Assembly (NCBI GenBank): GCA_027004335.1
Contig: JALTID010000253.1
Span: 1 to 5,960 of the forward strand
Direction of reading: 5' to 3'
From: JALTID01 sp027004335 [NCBI: bacterium]
GTDB taxonomy: Bacteria > JALSQH01
Length of the DNA stretch: 5,960 nucleotides
Shown here: positions 5,487-5,960 of the stretch, one piece after another
Position numbering within the stretch: position 1 is the stretch's first letter
How the letters are laid out: each line of letters starts with the position of its first letter
Made by a program: the position numbers and the translations under genes
Notes under the pieces: model-generated
What the model saw: only the letters and a program-made list of their open reading frames with translations
What the model was told of the DNA's origin: nothing
Database searches by the model: none

Positions 5487-5960
5487 TTATTCCTTTTCCC
5501 GTGTTTTCTCAAATACATTGAAAACGTATCCTATCTGAAACCCAATGTATCTGTTTTTTTGAACATATTCGTAGTTCCAATAAAAACTTGCGAAAAAGCC
5601 TCCTTCTGGAATATAGCTAACTCCTCCTCCTATGCTGTGATTGGAGTTCTGCTGGATAGCATCAATGGTGGAACTCACCCACATTTCAAAGTGGTTCTTA
5701 ATTTTTATCCCAAGAGAAAATAGTAACTGAATCTGAAAATTAAAAAAGTACTGATTTTCTACTCCCCCTGCTATAGCGTATTTTACTCCATTTACTATTT
5801 CACCTTTTAGTAAGCTCCATCTTACAGATTGATTGAAAAAACCAATGTTAACTTCGCTGTCACTTATAGGGGCAAATTTGAGATGAAGCCCTAATAGCAA
5901 ACAAAATAAAAAACTTGTGTCTGTAACTGGTATTTCCGTAGGTTTTATTGAGGCAATCAT
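5487..5960 (-). CDS. Putative outer-membrane beta-barrel protein, C-terminal 157 residues; runs off the right edge
   Basis: The frame is open to the window edge and ends at TAA 5489-5487. The ATG at 5960 is the edge codon and need not be the true start: no signal peptide follows it, and the sequence is already in barrel-like strands (FLFCLLLGLHLKF). The visible part alternates polar and hydrophobic/aromatic residues in strands about 10 residues long separated by short polar turns: VNIGFFNQSVRW, YAIAGGVENQYFFNFQIQLLF, HSIGGGVSYIPEGGFFASFYW and RYIGFQIGYVFNVF. It is rich in Gly, Tyr and Phe and lacks helical hydrophobic segments. The last strand ends in an aromatic (VFNVF), followed by the charged tail EKTREKE; a classic barrel would end exactly at the aromatic, so the tail is slightly unusual. 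No specific family is recognised; porin-like or assembly/transport roles are all possible. It precedes the oxidoreductase by 74 nt on the same strand, with no obvious functional link. Confidence 0.6.
   Translation of the reverse strand: MIASIKPTEIPVTDTSFLFCLLLGLHLKFAPISDSEVNIGFFNQSVRWSLLKGEIVNGVKYAIAGGVENQYFFNFQIQLLFSLGIKIKNHFEMWVSSTIDAIQQNSNHSIGGGVSYIPEGGFFASFYWNYEYVQKNRYIGFQIGYVFNVFEKTREKE

Noticed and set aside
1-5960. CRISPR array, tRNA, insertion sequence, toxin-antitoxin or defence genes
   Set aside because: No spaced repeats, cloverleaf-like segments, transposase motifs, terminal inverted repeats or small paired genes were found on either strand.

Overview
The window looks like moderately AT-rich bacterial chromosome. 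A two-gene cobalamin/methylmalonyl-CoA cluster lies at the left edge. A putative outer-membrane beta-barrel protein at the right edge suggests a Gram-negative envelope. Protein features (a BtuR-type adenosyltransferase beside methylmalonyl-CoA mutase, a stand-alone molybdopterin oxidoreductase, and a uniform preference for A/T at third positions) would suit an anaerobic or facultative, possibly uncultured, Gram-negative lineage. I cannot name the taxon from sequence alone.

Layout. Positions 1-934, minus strand: a promoter, cobA/btuR-type cob(I)alamin adenosyltransferase (TTG start), then 14 nt later the start of a methylmalonyl-CoA mutase large subunit that runs off the left edge. The first gene makes adenosylcobalamin and the second uses it. 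Positions 928-1229, plus strand: a 72-codon reading frame that resembles the C-terminal end of a larger secreted protein, followed by a strong intrinsic terminator. Its first codons overlap the -35 box of the divergent cobA promoter. Positions 1279-2470, plus strand: a probable promoter and a complete GT4-family glycosyltransferase. Positions 2499-3235, minus strand: a polytopic membrane-protein gene broken by an in-frame TGA and by a one-base frameshift in an A5 run. Positions 3292-5412, minus strand: a complete 706-residue molybdopterin-bisMGD oxidoreductase with an N-terminal 4Fe-4S motif and no export signal, preceded by an extended -10 promoter. Positions 5487-5960, minus strand: the C-terminal part of the putative outer-membrane protein.

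How the genes relate. The adenosyltransferase and mutase form an enzyme-plus-cofactor pair. The oxidoreductase and the broken membrane gene are co-directional, 56 nt apart with no visible terminator between them, so they probably shared a transcript; whether the products work together is inference. The glycosyltransferase appears to be a single transcription unit converging on the broken gene. I found no CRISPR array, tRNA, rRNA, insertion sequence or defence system. The most interesting points are the doubly broken membrane gene and the cobA promoter overlapping the truncated-looking small gene. Neither is evidence of a new system.
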